Shown here piece after piece: positions 1-5,256 of a DNA stretch of 6,930 bases (the first letter of the stretch is position 1; each line of letters begins with the position of its first letter). Both the position numbers and the translations under genes were made by a program. The DNA is taken from contig CANCUC010000042.1 in the NCBI GenBank assembly GCA_947381255.1, forward strand, positions 1 to 6,930. Reading direction: 5' to 3'. The notes beneath the pieces were generated by a model. It saw only the letters and a program-made list of their open reading frames with translations. It was not told the origin of the DNA and did not search any database. This DNA comes from Actinomycetota bacterium. Lineage in GTDB: Bacteria; Actinomycetota; Actinomycetes; Nanopelagicales; Nanopelagicaceae.

Positions 1-1
1 C

Positions 2-670
2 GTTTTCGGAGGATTAGGCGCGGGAATCAAGGGTGGATACGTCCAACTTCTTATGCCTGGAATCTTCGTCCAGACAGTGACTTTCACCTTGGCTGCAACT
101 GCTCAAGGCCTGGCTCAAGATATGGAGAAGGGTCTGATTGATCGCTTCAGATCCCTGCCTATTGCTCGCTCTGCCCTGGTTGTTGGCCGAACACTCGGTG
201 ATGGTCTGCTCAACATCGTGGTTCTAGTTGTAATGGGAGCCGCTGGCTTCTTGGTCGGATGGCGTCCGACCTCGGGAATTTTCCATATTTTCCTGGGCTT
301 CTTAATGCTTCTCTTCTTTGGTTACGCCTTGTCGTGGGCTGGAATCTTTGCCGGTCTCATCTCCAAAGATGCCAGGGTTGTCGCAAACGTCTCGTTCCTC
401 TTCACCTTCCCGCTGACATTCCTATCTAATGCCTTCGCCTCGACCACCTCGATGCCAAAGGTGCTTCAGTACTTCGCAGAGTGGAATCCAGTGTCAACGA
501 TGGTGGCAGCAGCACGCCAACTCTTCGGCTTTCACAATACCTTTGGAGTTACCGCGCACTCATTCCCAAGTGAGCATCCGATTGTGACTTCGCTCTTTTA
601 CATGATTGTCATCATGGCGATCTTTGTTCCGCTCAGCGTGCGCAGGTATAAGAACGCAAATAGTCGCTAA
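2..670 (+). CDS. ABC-2 type transporter permease (DrrB-like), 5'-truncated
   Basis: Membrane subunit of an ABC exporter of the daunorubicin-resistance/ABC-2 type. It would pair with a DrrA-like ATPase, probably encoded just upstream outside the window. The frame is open from base 2, and the residues before the first in-window Met (position 53, VFGG...GGYVQLLMPGIFVQT) already match the family, so the ATG at 53 is internal. 222 residues are visible. Family-like stretches include the LMPGIFVQT segment, the cytoplasmic loop with DMEKGLIDRFRSLPI, and PLTFLSNAF followed by NPVSTMVAAARQLFG. About five hydrophobic spans can be picked out, and the protein ends in a basic tail (RRYKNANSR). The substrate cannot be told from sequence. 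Its stop codon lies only 9 bp from the convergent greA stop, with no terminator hairpin between them. Confidence 0.9.
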   Translation, partial: VFGGLGAGIKGGYVQLLMPGIFVQTVTFTLAATAQGLAQDMEKGLIDRFRSLPIARSALVVGRTLGDGLLNIVVLVVMGAAGFLVGWRPTSGIFHIFLGFLMLLFFGYALSWAGIFAGLISKDARVVANVSFLFTFPLTFLSNAFASTTSMPKVLQYFAEWNPVSTMVAAARQLFGFHNTFGVTAHSFPSEHPIVTSLFYMIVIMAIFVPLSVRRYKNANSR

Positions 671-679
671 GCGCGAAGG

Positions 680-1156
680 TTAAGCGTAAGGATTTGCCTC
701 AAGAATTGTTACGACAAATACCTTTTTGCTCGGCGTCTCGTAATTAACTTGGTCGCCAACCTTGGCGCCAAGAATTGCTGAACCCAGTGGTGACTTCTCT
801 GAGTAAACATCAATATCTCCGCTCGCGATTTCTCGGGAGCCCAAGAGGAATGTCATCTCATCGCCAGCCATATCGATCTTGACCACCATTCCAAGTCCGA
901 CTACACCGGATTCGCTGGCTGGAGGAGTTCCGATATGGGCATTTTCCAACATGTGCTTGAGCTGGCGAATACGACCAACGATCTTGCCTTGCTCTTCGCG
1001 GGCAGCGTGATAGCCGCCGTTCTCCTTGAGATCACCCTCAGCTCTAGCAGCCTCGATCTTCTTCACGATGTCTGCAAAGCGAGGGCCCTCTAGATCTTCC
1101 AGTTCCGCACGCAAACGAGCGGCAGCCTCTTCGGTAAGCCAAGTTTGGTTAGTCAT
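680..1156 (-). CDS. greA: Transcription elongation factor GreA
   Basis: GreA inserts its coiled-coil into the RNA polymerase secondary channel and stimulates cleavage of backtracked RNA, rescuing stalled complexes. The 158 residues match the usual family length. An N-terminal coiled-coil (about residues 8-75) carries the acidic tip in GDLKENGGYHAAREEQG, with Asp42 and Glu45 corresponding to the catalytic-tip acids of E. coli GreA (D41/E44). GDLKENGGYH is the form familiar from actinobacteria. The C-terminal FKBP-like domain contains SPLGSAILGAKVGDQV (about 122-137). It lies 22 bp downstream of the DUF4307 gene on the same strand. No clear Shine-Dalgarno precedes the ATG. A weak minus-strand -10-like TAAACT, 9 nt before the ATG, could provide an additional promoter with a very short leader. 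Confidence 0.97.
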   Translation of the reverse strand: MTNQTWLTEEAAARLRAELEDLEGPRFADIVKKIEAARAEGDLKENGGYHAAREEQGKIVGRIRQLKHMLENAHIGTPPASESGVVGLGMVVKIDMAGDEMTFLLGSREIASGDIDVYSEKSPLGSAILGAKVGDQVNYETPSKKVFVVTILEANPYA

Positions 1157-1178
1157 AAGAGCGCGAGTTTATCTCTGG

Positions 1179-1571
1179 CTATGCACAATGTTCAATCGAA
1201 GCTGAAACTGCTGCAGCTCGTGTGGGGATTAAAACCGTATGCGTGAAAGAGTTTGAGCCAGATGGAAGAGAATCAGTCACTTGGCCGACAAGATTCGCCT
1301 GGTAATCAGAAGCGGTCAAAATGCACTGGTGAGAGCGCTTTGAGCTGCGAACGTTGATCGAGTAGCGGAGTGAAACTTCGCTAGGGCTAAGGACTTTAAA
1401 AGAGATGAGTTGGGTTCGAATTTCAGGCCTGGAGTAATGGTTGGCCGACCATAACAACCAGCTTCCCCCTACGACCAAAAGCACAATTGCCGGTAGGAGC
1501 CAACGCCTCTGCCCAGGTTTTGAGCGTCCATAGCGATTCTGGAGATAGGCATCACCACTCTGCTCACTCAT
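1179..1571 (-). CDS. DUF4307 family single-pass membrane protein
   Basis: Function unknown. DUF4307 proteins are actinobacterial, typically encoded next to greA (Rv1081c in M. tuberculosis). A short N-terminal segment contains the family-type RYGR (residues 13-16 from this start). One transmembrane helix follows (WLLPAIVLLVVGGSWLLW, about 24-41), then an external domain of roughly 90 residues with two cysteines (the QC of HQCIL and the terminal HCA) that could form a disulphide. Start choice: a Met four codons upstream (1583) is also in frame, but neither start has a Shine-Dalgarno. The Met at 1571 sits 7 nt after a minus-strand TATGCT, the spacing expected of a leaderless transcript, so I prefer it. 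Two regions of family similarity are recognised by eye only. Confidence 0.8.
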   Translation of the reverse strand: MSEQSGDAYLQNRYGRSKPGQRRWLLPAIVLLVVGGSWLLWSANHYSRPEIRTQLISFKVLSPSEVSLRYSINVRSSKRSHQCILTASDYQANLVGQVTDSLPSGSNSFTHTVLIPTRAAAVSASIEHCA

Positions 1572-1578
1572 GTGGGTA

Positions 1579-1584
1579 AGCATA
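1579..1584 (-). promoter_or_regulatory. Candidate -10 box, leaderless start of DUF4307 gene
   Basis: On the minus strand TATGCT (plus-strand AGCATA) is followed by 7 nt and then the ATG at 1571. This places transcription initiation at or next to the start codon. No recognisable -35 is present at 16-18 bp. No Shine-Dalgarno is present, consistent with leaderless initiation, which is common in actinobacteria. Confidence 0.45.
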
Positions 1585-1600
1585 GGTTAGAAATTCGTAG

Positions 1601-1606
1601 GATAAT
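1601..1606 (+). promoter_or_regulatory. Candidate -10 box, leaderless start of the plus-strand operon
   Basis: GATAAT (5/6 match to TATAAT) is followed by 6 nt (TGGGCC) and then the ATG at 1613. The spacing predicts a transcript that begins at the start codon. No purine-rich Shine-Dalgarno is available in the short interval. No good -35 is seen. It would drive the overlapping four-gene run 1613-3555. Confidence 0.5.
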
Positions 1607-1612
1607 TGGGCC

Positions 1613-1753
1613 ATGAGCGACACCACCAATATAAACACTGGCGTAGCGGGCTCGCTTGTGATGATTGTATTAACTGCGGCATTTGTCATTCTCTTGGTGA
1701 GTTTCTATCGCCGCTACAAGCGTGCTTCAAAGCCTGAGAATGATCAAGAGTAA
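1613..1753 (+). CDS. Small single-pass membrane protein, 46 aa
   Basis: A short gene with protein sequence beginning MSDTTNINTG, a hydrophobic span of about 20 residues (VAGSLVMIVLTAAFVILLVS, residues 11-30), a basic stop-transfer segment (FYRRYKR, 31-37) and an acidic tail ending PENDQE. The positive-inside rule suggests the C-terminus is cytoplasmic. Support for it being real: a precisely spaced -10 box before the ATG, a 14-bp overlap with the SURF1 gene, typical single-span composition, and a position equal to that of the small gene Rv1083 next to mca in M. tuberculosis. I do not recognise a domain, and homology to Rv1083 is only a guess from position. Function unknown. Confidence 0.72.
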   Translation: MSDTTNINTGVAGSLVMIVLTAAFVILLVSFYRRYKRASKPENDQE

Positions 1754-2459
1754 AACTCTTAAAGTAATTTCAACCGCGCTCGCCGTTCTGCTTGGCAGCG
1801 GAGTCTTCTTCGAACTTGGTCTCTGGCAATGGCATCGCGCCCAATCAACATCCCGTCAAGGAAAAGTTGTGCCGAGCTCTGTACCTGTAGCACTTACTGA
1901 TGTTGATAGAGCGGGAAAGAATATTTATACCGCTGCTATAAATAGAGTGGTGACTTTCCAAGGTCACTTCGTTGAGAACTATGTTGCTCCAACTCAAAAC
2001 GTCGATGGAATTGGGTATCGAGATCTCTCGGCAGGGTTATTTCTCATCTCTAACAATCGTGCGATCTTGGTGGTCCGTGGATATAACGATGGCTCCATCA
2101 AACCAACCTCTGCAGATATAACAATTGAGGGGCGTCTCTATCCTCGCCAACAGGAAGATCACGGTTTAAATTCGGCCACTTCTTTAGGAAGACTCGACCC
2201 CGCACTAGTAGCCGGTAAGGGATACAGCCTCTTCGACGGATATGTAATCGCCATGAAGGAAAGTGACGCCTCTGGAAAATTGGTCTCTGGCAATCGCGTG
2301 CCTGCCCCCGTTCTCAAACAGTCAATCTCAGGCTTCTATTGGCAACACATCTCTTACGTTGTGATCTGGTGGTTCATGGCGCTTCTCGTTCTCGCTGCTC
2401 CATTTATCTCAAGGCGCAACTCAAAACTCCATGAAATCGCCGATAAGGTGGGGGCATGA
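1740..2459 (+). CDS. SURF1 family cytochrome oxidase assembly protein
   Basis: SURF1 proteins help assemble aa3-type cytochrome c oxidase, probably at the heme a insertion step, in the cytoplasmic membrane. The architecture fits: an N-terminal transmembrane helix ending in the family motif GLWQWHR (residues 27-33 from this start), a large extracytoplasmic domain of about 165 residues including AILVVRGYNDG, and a second helix after GFYWQHISYVVIWW, near residues 206-222. The 239 residues match the usual length. Start choice: a GTG at 1722 is also in frame, but it would add only six residues and increase the overlap with the preceding gene. The ATG at 1740 is preferred, though neither has a strong Shine-Dalgarno. 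Translation is probably coupled to the small membrane protein upstream. The partner oxidase genes are not in the window. Confidence 0.88.
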   Translation: MIKSKTLKVISTALAVLLGSGVFFELGLWQWHRAQSTSRQGKVVPSSVPVALTDVDRAGKNIYTAAINRVVTFQGHFVENYVAPTQNVDGIGYRDLSAGLFLISNNRAILVVRGYNDGSIKPTSADITIEGRLYPRQQEDHGLNSATSLGRLDPALVAGKGYSLFDGYVIAMKESDASGKLVSGNRVPAPVLKQSISGFYWQHISYVVIWWFMALLVLAAPFISRRNSKLHEIADKVGA

Positions 2460-2776
2460 AAAAGGGATTAGAGGGCGCTCTTCAACGCTATCGCGTCATG
2501 GCTATCTGGTCAGGATGCATGTCACTTCTCTTATGGTTCCTTGAAGTGCCCGAAAATCACATACTTCATCACTATTCAGGTGCTCAGGTCCGCTGGGCTT
2601 GGATCGCAATCGTCCATGGATTTACCTACCCAATCTATGTTGTAGCGGCATTTAATTATTGCCTTAAGGCTCGTAAGAGTTTTCCTTCGACCATCATCTT
2701 TATCTTGGCTGGAACCTTGCCGATCGCTTCCTTTATCGCTGAGCGCAAAGCAATGAGTGATTTTAAGAAGAAATGA
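2456..2776 (+). CDS. DUF3817 family membrane protein
   Basis: A 106-residue integral membrane protein of the DUF3817 (YdzA-like) family, function unknown. Family features visible: ALQRYRVMAIWSG at the N-terminus, the VHGFTYPIYVV segment (His54-Gly55) in the middle helix, and AGTLPIASFIAER near the C-terminus (85-97). Three hydrophobic spans lie at about 12-29, 46-68 and 78-95, with a lysine-rich tail. The start overlaps the SURF1 stop as ATGA, and AAGGTGG at 2445-2451 serves as a Shine-Dalgarno inside the end of SURF1. The stop in turn overlaps the next start as ATGA. This tight coupling suggests a role in the same membrane-associated process as its neighbours, but that is inference. Confidence 0.87.
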   Translation: MKKGLEGALQRYRVMAIWSGCMSLLLWFLEVPENHILHHYSGAQVRWAWIAIVHGFTYPIYVVAAFNYCLKARKSFPSTIIFILAGTLPIASFIAERKAMSDFKKK

Positions 2777-3555
2777 CTAACCCATTAAAGCGCGCCATCA
2801 AGGCGATGCTTTATCCGATTTATGAACGGCGCTTATTGCGTCAGTTGGATTTCACCCAAACACCTCATCACGTTGGTGTAATCCTTGATGGAAATCGTCG
2901 CTGGGCAAAGACTAATTTTGGAGCAACACCTGAAGAGGGTCATCGCGCCGGCGCCGAAAAAATCATTGAACTTCTCAATTGGTGCGAGGAGGCCGATGTC
3001 ACGATTATTACCCTCTGGCTTCTCTCAACCGATAATCTCAATCGCGATGCTGACGAACTGGATGCCCTCTTAAGAATTATCGCGGCGGCGGTAGATCGTC
3101 TCGACGAGCTCGGTAAGTGGGAGATCAAACCTCTAGGTGCCCTCGAGCTGCTTCCTGAGTGGTTGCAGCTGAAGCTTCGCGATGTTGAACTTCGAAGCAA
3201 AGGCCGTACCGATGTCGTTGTGAACGTCGCAATCGGATATGGCGGTCGCCATGAAATTGTTGATGCAGTACGGAATTTCATCCAAGATGGAATTGCAGCC
3301 GGCAAGAGCGCGGAGGAGATTTCAAGTGCGCTCTCGATTGATGAAGTAAGTAAACATCTCTATACGGCTGGAATGCCTGACCCAGAATTGGTGATTAGAA
3401 CATCGGGGGAGCAACGGCTCTCTGGTTTCCTGCTCTGGCAATCGGCGCATTCAGAGTTCTACTTTTGTGAGGCGTACTGGCCTGACTTTAGGCGGGTCGA
3501 CTTCTTACGCGCCCTGCGTGCCTATGCCCAACGCCACCGCCGTTTTGGTCGCTGA
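2773..3555 (+). CDS. uppS: Isoprenyl transferase (cis-prenyltransferase), Rv1086-like short-chain type
   Basis: Condenses isopentenyl diphosphate onto an allylic diphosphate with Z geometry, feeding polyprenyl carrier lipids for cell-wall synthesis. At 260 residues it has the family length. Visible motifs: the catalytic DGNRRWA (Asp39), LLSTDNLNRD (83-92), NVAIGYGGRHEIVDAVR (151-167), and RTSGEQRLSGFLLWQSAHSEFYF (209-231), which holds the diphosphate- and Mg-binding residues. RTSGEQRLSGFLLWQS, and LLST where long-chain enzymes usually have AFST, closely resemble M. tuberculosis Rv1086, a (2Z,6E)-farnesyl diphosphate synthase, more than decaprenyl or undecaprenyl synthases. A bulky leucine here was reported to limit chain length in Rv1086. 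Calling it short-chain is therefore a family-based inference. The gene symbol follows common automatic usage. Start overlaps the DUF3817 stop; translation is probably coupled. Confidence 0.93.
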   Translation: MTNPLKRAIKAMLYPIYERRLLRQLDFTQTPHHVGVILDGNRRWAKTNFGATPEEGHRAGAEKIIELLNWCEEADVTIITLWLLSTDNLNRDADELDALLRIIAAAVDRLDELGKWEIKPLGALELLPEWLQLKLRDVELRSKGRTDVVVNVAIGYGGRHEIVDAVRNFIQDGIAAGKSAEEISSALSIDEVSKHLYTAGMPDPELVIRTSGEQRLSGFLLWQSAHSEFYFCEAYWPDFRRVDFLRALRAYAQRHRRFGR

Positions 3556-3622
3556 CCGAGCCCTCCTGGCTCACTGTAAATTAACCTTTTGATACCGCGT
3601 GTCGCTGACCCCCGAGGGCTCG
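3548..3622. repeat. Direct and inverted repeats after the prenyltransferase gene
   Basis: GTCGCTGACC occurs at 3548-3557 (spanning the stop codon) and again at 3601-3610. In addition CGAGCCCTC at 3557-3565 is the exact reverse complement of GAGGGCTCG at 3614-3622, a 9-bp inverted repeat with a 48-nt loop. A smaller hairpin GAGCC-CTCCT-GGCTC (3558-3572) competes with it. The downstream arm is followed by CGAGTTTTACTTT, so the structure might act as a transcription terminator, but it is not a canonical stem plus T-tract. The rest of the 140-bp spacer shows nothing else I can name. Confidence 0.35.
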
Positions 3623-3681
3623 CGAGTTTTACTTTATGAGGCATAAGTTCTATTTGTCCCCCTGCAGATAGAAGCCGCCTG

Positions 3682-3687
3682 GATACT
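3682..3687 (+). promoter_or_regulatory. Candidate -10 box for the phoH gene
   Basis: GATACT (5/6 to TATACT-type boxes), followed by an A/T-rich TATAAATA. Initiation 7-8 nt downstream would fall at about 3694-3696. This would give either a leaderless mRNA for the TTG at 3696 or a leader of about 22 nt for the TTG at 3717. No -35 was identified. Confidence 0.3.
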
Positions 3688-3695
3688 TATAAATA

Positions 3696-5039
3696 TTGGG
3701 AAAGCGCGAGGACCTCTTGGCAAAGAGCCTAAAAAATGAGCGCAAGACTTATGTAATTGATACCAGCGTTCTTTTGGCAGATCCGGCGGCGTTAGCCCGC
3801 TTCGCCGAGCATGAAGTCATCATTCCGATCGTGGTCATCGGCGAGTTAGAGAGTAAACGCGACCATCCCGAACTTGGATACTTTGCCAGAGCAGCCCTTC
3901 GTACCCTAGATGACCTGAGAATTAGCCACGGTCGTCTTGATCAATCCATCTCCATTAATGAGCAGGGCGGCACCATCAAGGTCGAGCTCAATCACTCCGA
4001 CCCAACATCTCTTCCAGCCGGATTTCTTCGCGATGGCTCTAACGATTCTCGCATCCTGGCGATCGCCAGAAACCTCATGGCCGAGAGCCGCCAGGTTGTG
4101 CTCGTAACGAAGGACCTTCCTCTCCGAGTGAAGGCCTCCTCCGTCGGAGTTGAATCTGAGGAGTATCGCCACGAACTTGCCTCTACCTCCGGCTGGACCG
4201 GAATGGTTGAAGCCAGCGTCGGAGGTTCAGTTATCGATGCTCTCTACGAAAACGATCGGACTCCCCATGAGTTGGCGAAGGAACACCCTTGCCATACCGG
4301 AATTGTTCTGCACTCTGAAAAGGGAAGCGCTCTAGCCAGAGTTACTCCGGACAAGCAGCTTCAACTTGTTCGAGGCGATCGCTCCGCCTTTGGACTTCAC
4401 GGAAGATCTGCCGAGCAACGCGTGGCACTCGACCTTCTCTTGGATAATGAAATTGGAATCGTCTCCCTTGGTGGTCGCGCCGGAACTGGTAAATCTGCAC
4501 TCGCGCTCTGTGCTGGTTTGGAAGCGGTCCTAGAACGTCGCCACCATAAGAAGGTTGTGATCTTCCGTCCGCTCTATGCCGTGGGCGGTCAAGAGCTTGG
4601 CTACCTTCCTGGCAGTGAGGGCGAGAAAATGTCGCCTTGGGCCCAAGCAGTCTTCGATACTTTGGGGGCGCTGGTCAGCCAGACCGTCATTGATGAGATC
4701 GTTGATCGCGGATTGATCGAGGTCCTGCCTCTAACCCACATCCGCGGACGCTCACTTCACGACTCCTTCGTCATTGTTGACGAGGCCCAGTCGCTCGAGC
4801 GAGGAGTTCTGCTCACCGTGCTCTCCAGAATTGGTCAAGGCTCTCGGGTAATCCTGACCCACGACATCGCCCAGCGAGATAACTTGCGAGTTGGCCGCCA
4901 TGATGGAGTCGTCGCGGTCGTTGAATCTCTCAAAGGCCATCCGCTCTTCGCCCATGTCACCTTGACCCGGTCGGAGCGTTCACCGATCGCTGCTTTGGTC
5001 ACTGAGATGCTGGAAGAGCCAATTAATTTCCTTGCCTAA
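3696..5039 (+). CDS. PIN domain + PhoH-like ATPase (PhoH2 family)
   Basis: A two-domain RNA-metabolism protein. Residues about 18-155 are a PIN ribonuclease domain, with acidic residues Asp22 (VIDTSVLL), Glu50 (GELESKR), Asp117 (SNDSRIL) and Asp140 ([10 protein letters not shown]). Residues about 235-440 are a PhoH ATPase, with Walker [10 protein letters not shown] (259-267), Walker B FVIVDEAQ (358-365) and the [18 protein letters not shown] segment. It closely resembles M. tuberculosis PhoH2 (Rv1095), whose family has reported ATP-dependent RNA unwinding and cleavage activity. 447 residues is the expected length. An in-frame TAA lies just before TTG 3696, and no ATG is near the N-terminus. 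TTG 3696 is the longest start. TTG 3717, with GAGG 5 nt upstream, is equally plausible and leaves an 11-residue lead-in before [10 protein letters not shown]. No antitoxin-like gene precedes it. Confidence 0.95.
   Translation: MGKREDLLAKSLKNERKTYVIDTSVLLADPAALARFAEHEVIIPIVVIGELESKRDHPELGYFARAALRTLDDLRISHGRLDQSISINEQGGTIKVELNHSDPTSLPAGFLRDGSNDSRILAIARNLMAESRQVVLVTKDLPLRVKASSVGVESEEYRHELASTSGWTGMVEASVGGSVIDALYENDRTPHELAKEHPCHTGIVLHSEKGSALARVTPDKQLQLVRGDRSAFGLHGRSAEQRVALDLLLDNEIGIVSLGGRAGTGKSALALCAGLEAVLERRHHKKVVIFRPLYAVGGQELGYLPGSEGEKMSPWAQAVFDTLGALVSQTVIDEIVDRGLIEVLPLTHIRGRSLHDSFVIVDEAQSLERGVLLTVLSRIGQGSRVILTHDIAQRDNLRVGRHDGVVAVVESLKGHPLFAHVTLTRSERSPIAALVTEMLEEPINFLA
3708..3711 (+). promoter_or_regulatory. 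Possible Shine-Dalgarno supporting the internal TTG start of phoH
   Basis: GAGG is located 5 nt before the TTG at 3717. The upstream TTG at 3696 has no comparable site. If used, the protein would begin [17 protein letters not shown] and be 440 residues long, closer to the short N-terminus of M. tuberculosis PhoH2. Confidence 0.4.
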
Positions 5040-5061
5040 TTGCCTTCCGTTCACCTCGAAT

Positions 5062-5090
5062 TTGCCTTGAGCGGACAAATCGGACATAAG
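5062..5090 (+). promoter_or_regulatory. Weak candidate promoter for the transglycosylase-like gene
   Basis: TTGCCT (5062-5067; 4/6 to TTGACA) and CATAAG (5085-5090; 4/6 to TATAAT) are 17 bp apart. A tandem CGGACAAAT/CGGACATAA (5072-5089) lies across the spacer and -10 box and could be an operator. Individually weak; the placement is consistent with a structured leader that begins about 5095, but nothing proves it. Confidence 0.2.
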
Positions 5091-5134
5091 GGGTTTCATA
5101 CGGGCTGACCTGCACCTTTAGAAAGCCCCAAAAT

Positions 5135-5157
5135 TGTGAAAAAAAACTTTTTTCACA
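5135..5157. repeat. Perfect A/T-rich inverted repeat, 10-bp arms
   Basis: TGTG followed by six A's, a 3-nt centre (AAC), then six T's and CACA. The arms match perfectly, and the element is centred on an A8-C-T6 run. It could be a protein operator (TGTGA and TCACA are CRP-like half-sites, but 13 bp apart rather than 6), an intrinsically bent DNA site, or an RNA hairpin. It is not a standard intrinsic terminator because CACACCCACG rather than more T's follows. Confidence 0.6.
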
Positions 5158-5250
5158 CCCACGCAGGTTTTGATTTGCCTCATCCCTTTGCCTCTGTAAC
5201 TCTCTAACCCTGTCAGTCGCTAAAAGGTGGCTGTGGAGCTCAAAGTTGAG

Positions 5251-5256
5251 AGGGGG
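5251..5256 (+). promoter_or_regulatory. Strong Shine-Dalgarno fixing the GTG start
   Basis: AGGGGG, 7 nt before the GTG at 5264. It argues against the in-frame TTG at 5246, which lies upstream of this site and would translate through it. Confidence 0.75.

Noticed and set aside
761..772. Perfect 12-bp palindrome CTTGGCGCCAAG near the greA 3' end.
   Set aside because: It encodes conserved LGAK of GreA, has no T-tract, and palindromes of this size arise from codon use.
2940..3305. Minus-strand open frame of 121 codons inside the prenyltransferase gene.
   Set aside because: Ser/Arg-rich low-information translation antisense to conserved catalytic motifs.
3636..3671. An 11-codon ATG frame (MRHKFYLSPCR) before phoH, as a leader peptide or antitoxin remnant.
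   Set aside because: No Shine-Dalgarno, no spaced promoter, and too short to distinguish from chance.
5135..5157. CRP-type operator reading of TGTGA...TCACA.
   Set aside because: The half-sites are 13 bp apart, not the 6 bp of the CRP consensus, so the match is only in the half-sites.
5206..5223. AACCCTGTCAGTCGCTAA resembles the 3' core of the c-di-AMP (ydaO) riboswitch, expected upstream of cell-wall hydrolase genes.
   Set aside because: The GGGGA(A/C)CC and GGGGUGAA core segments that should lie 5' of it are not seen, and the match needs insertions. Only an Rfam covariance search could revive it.
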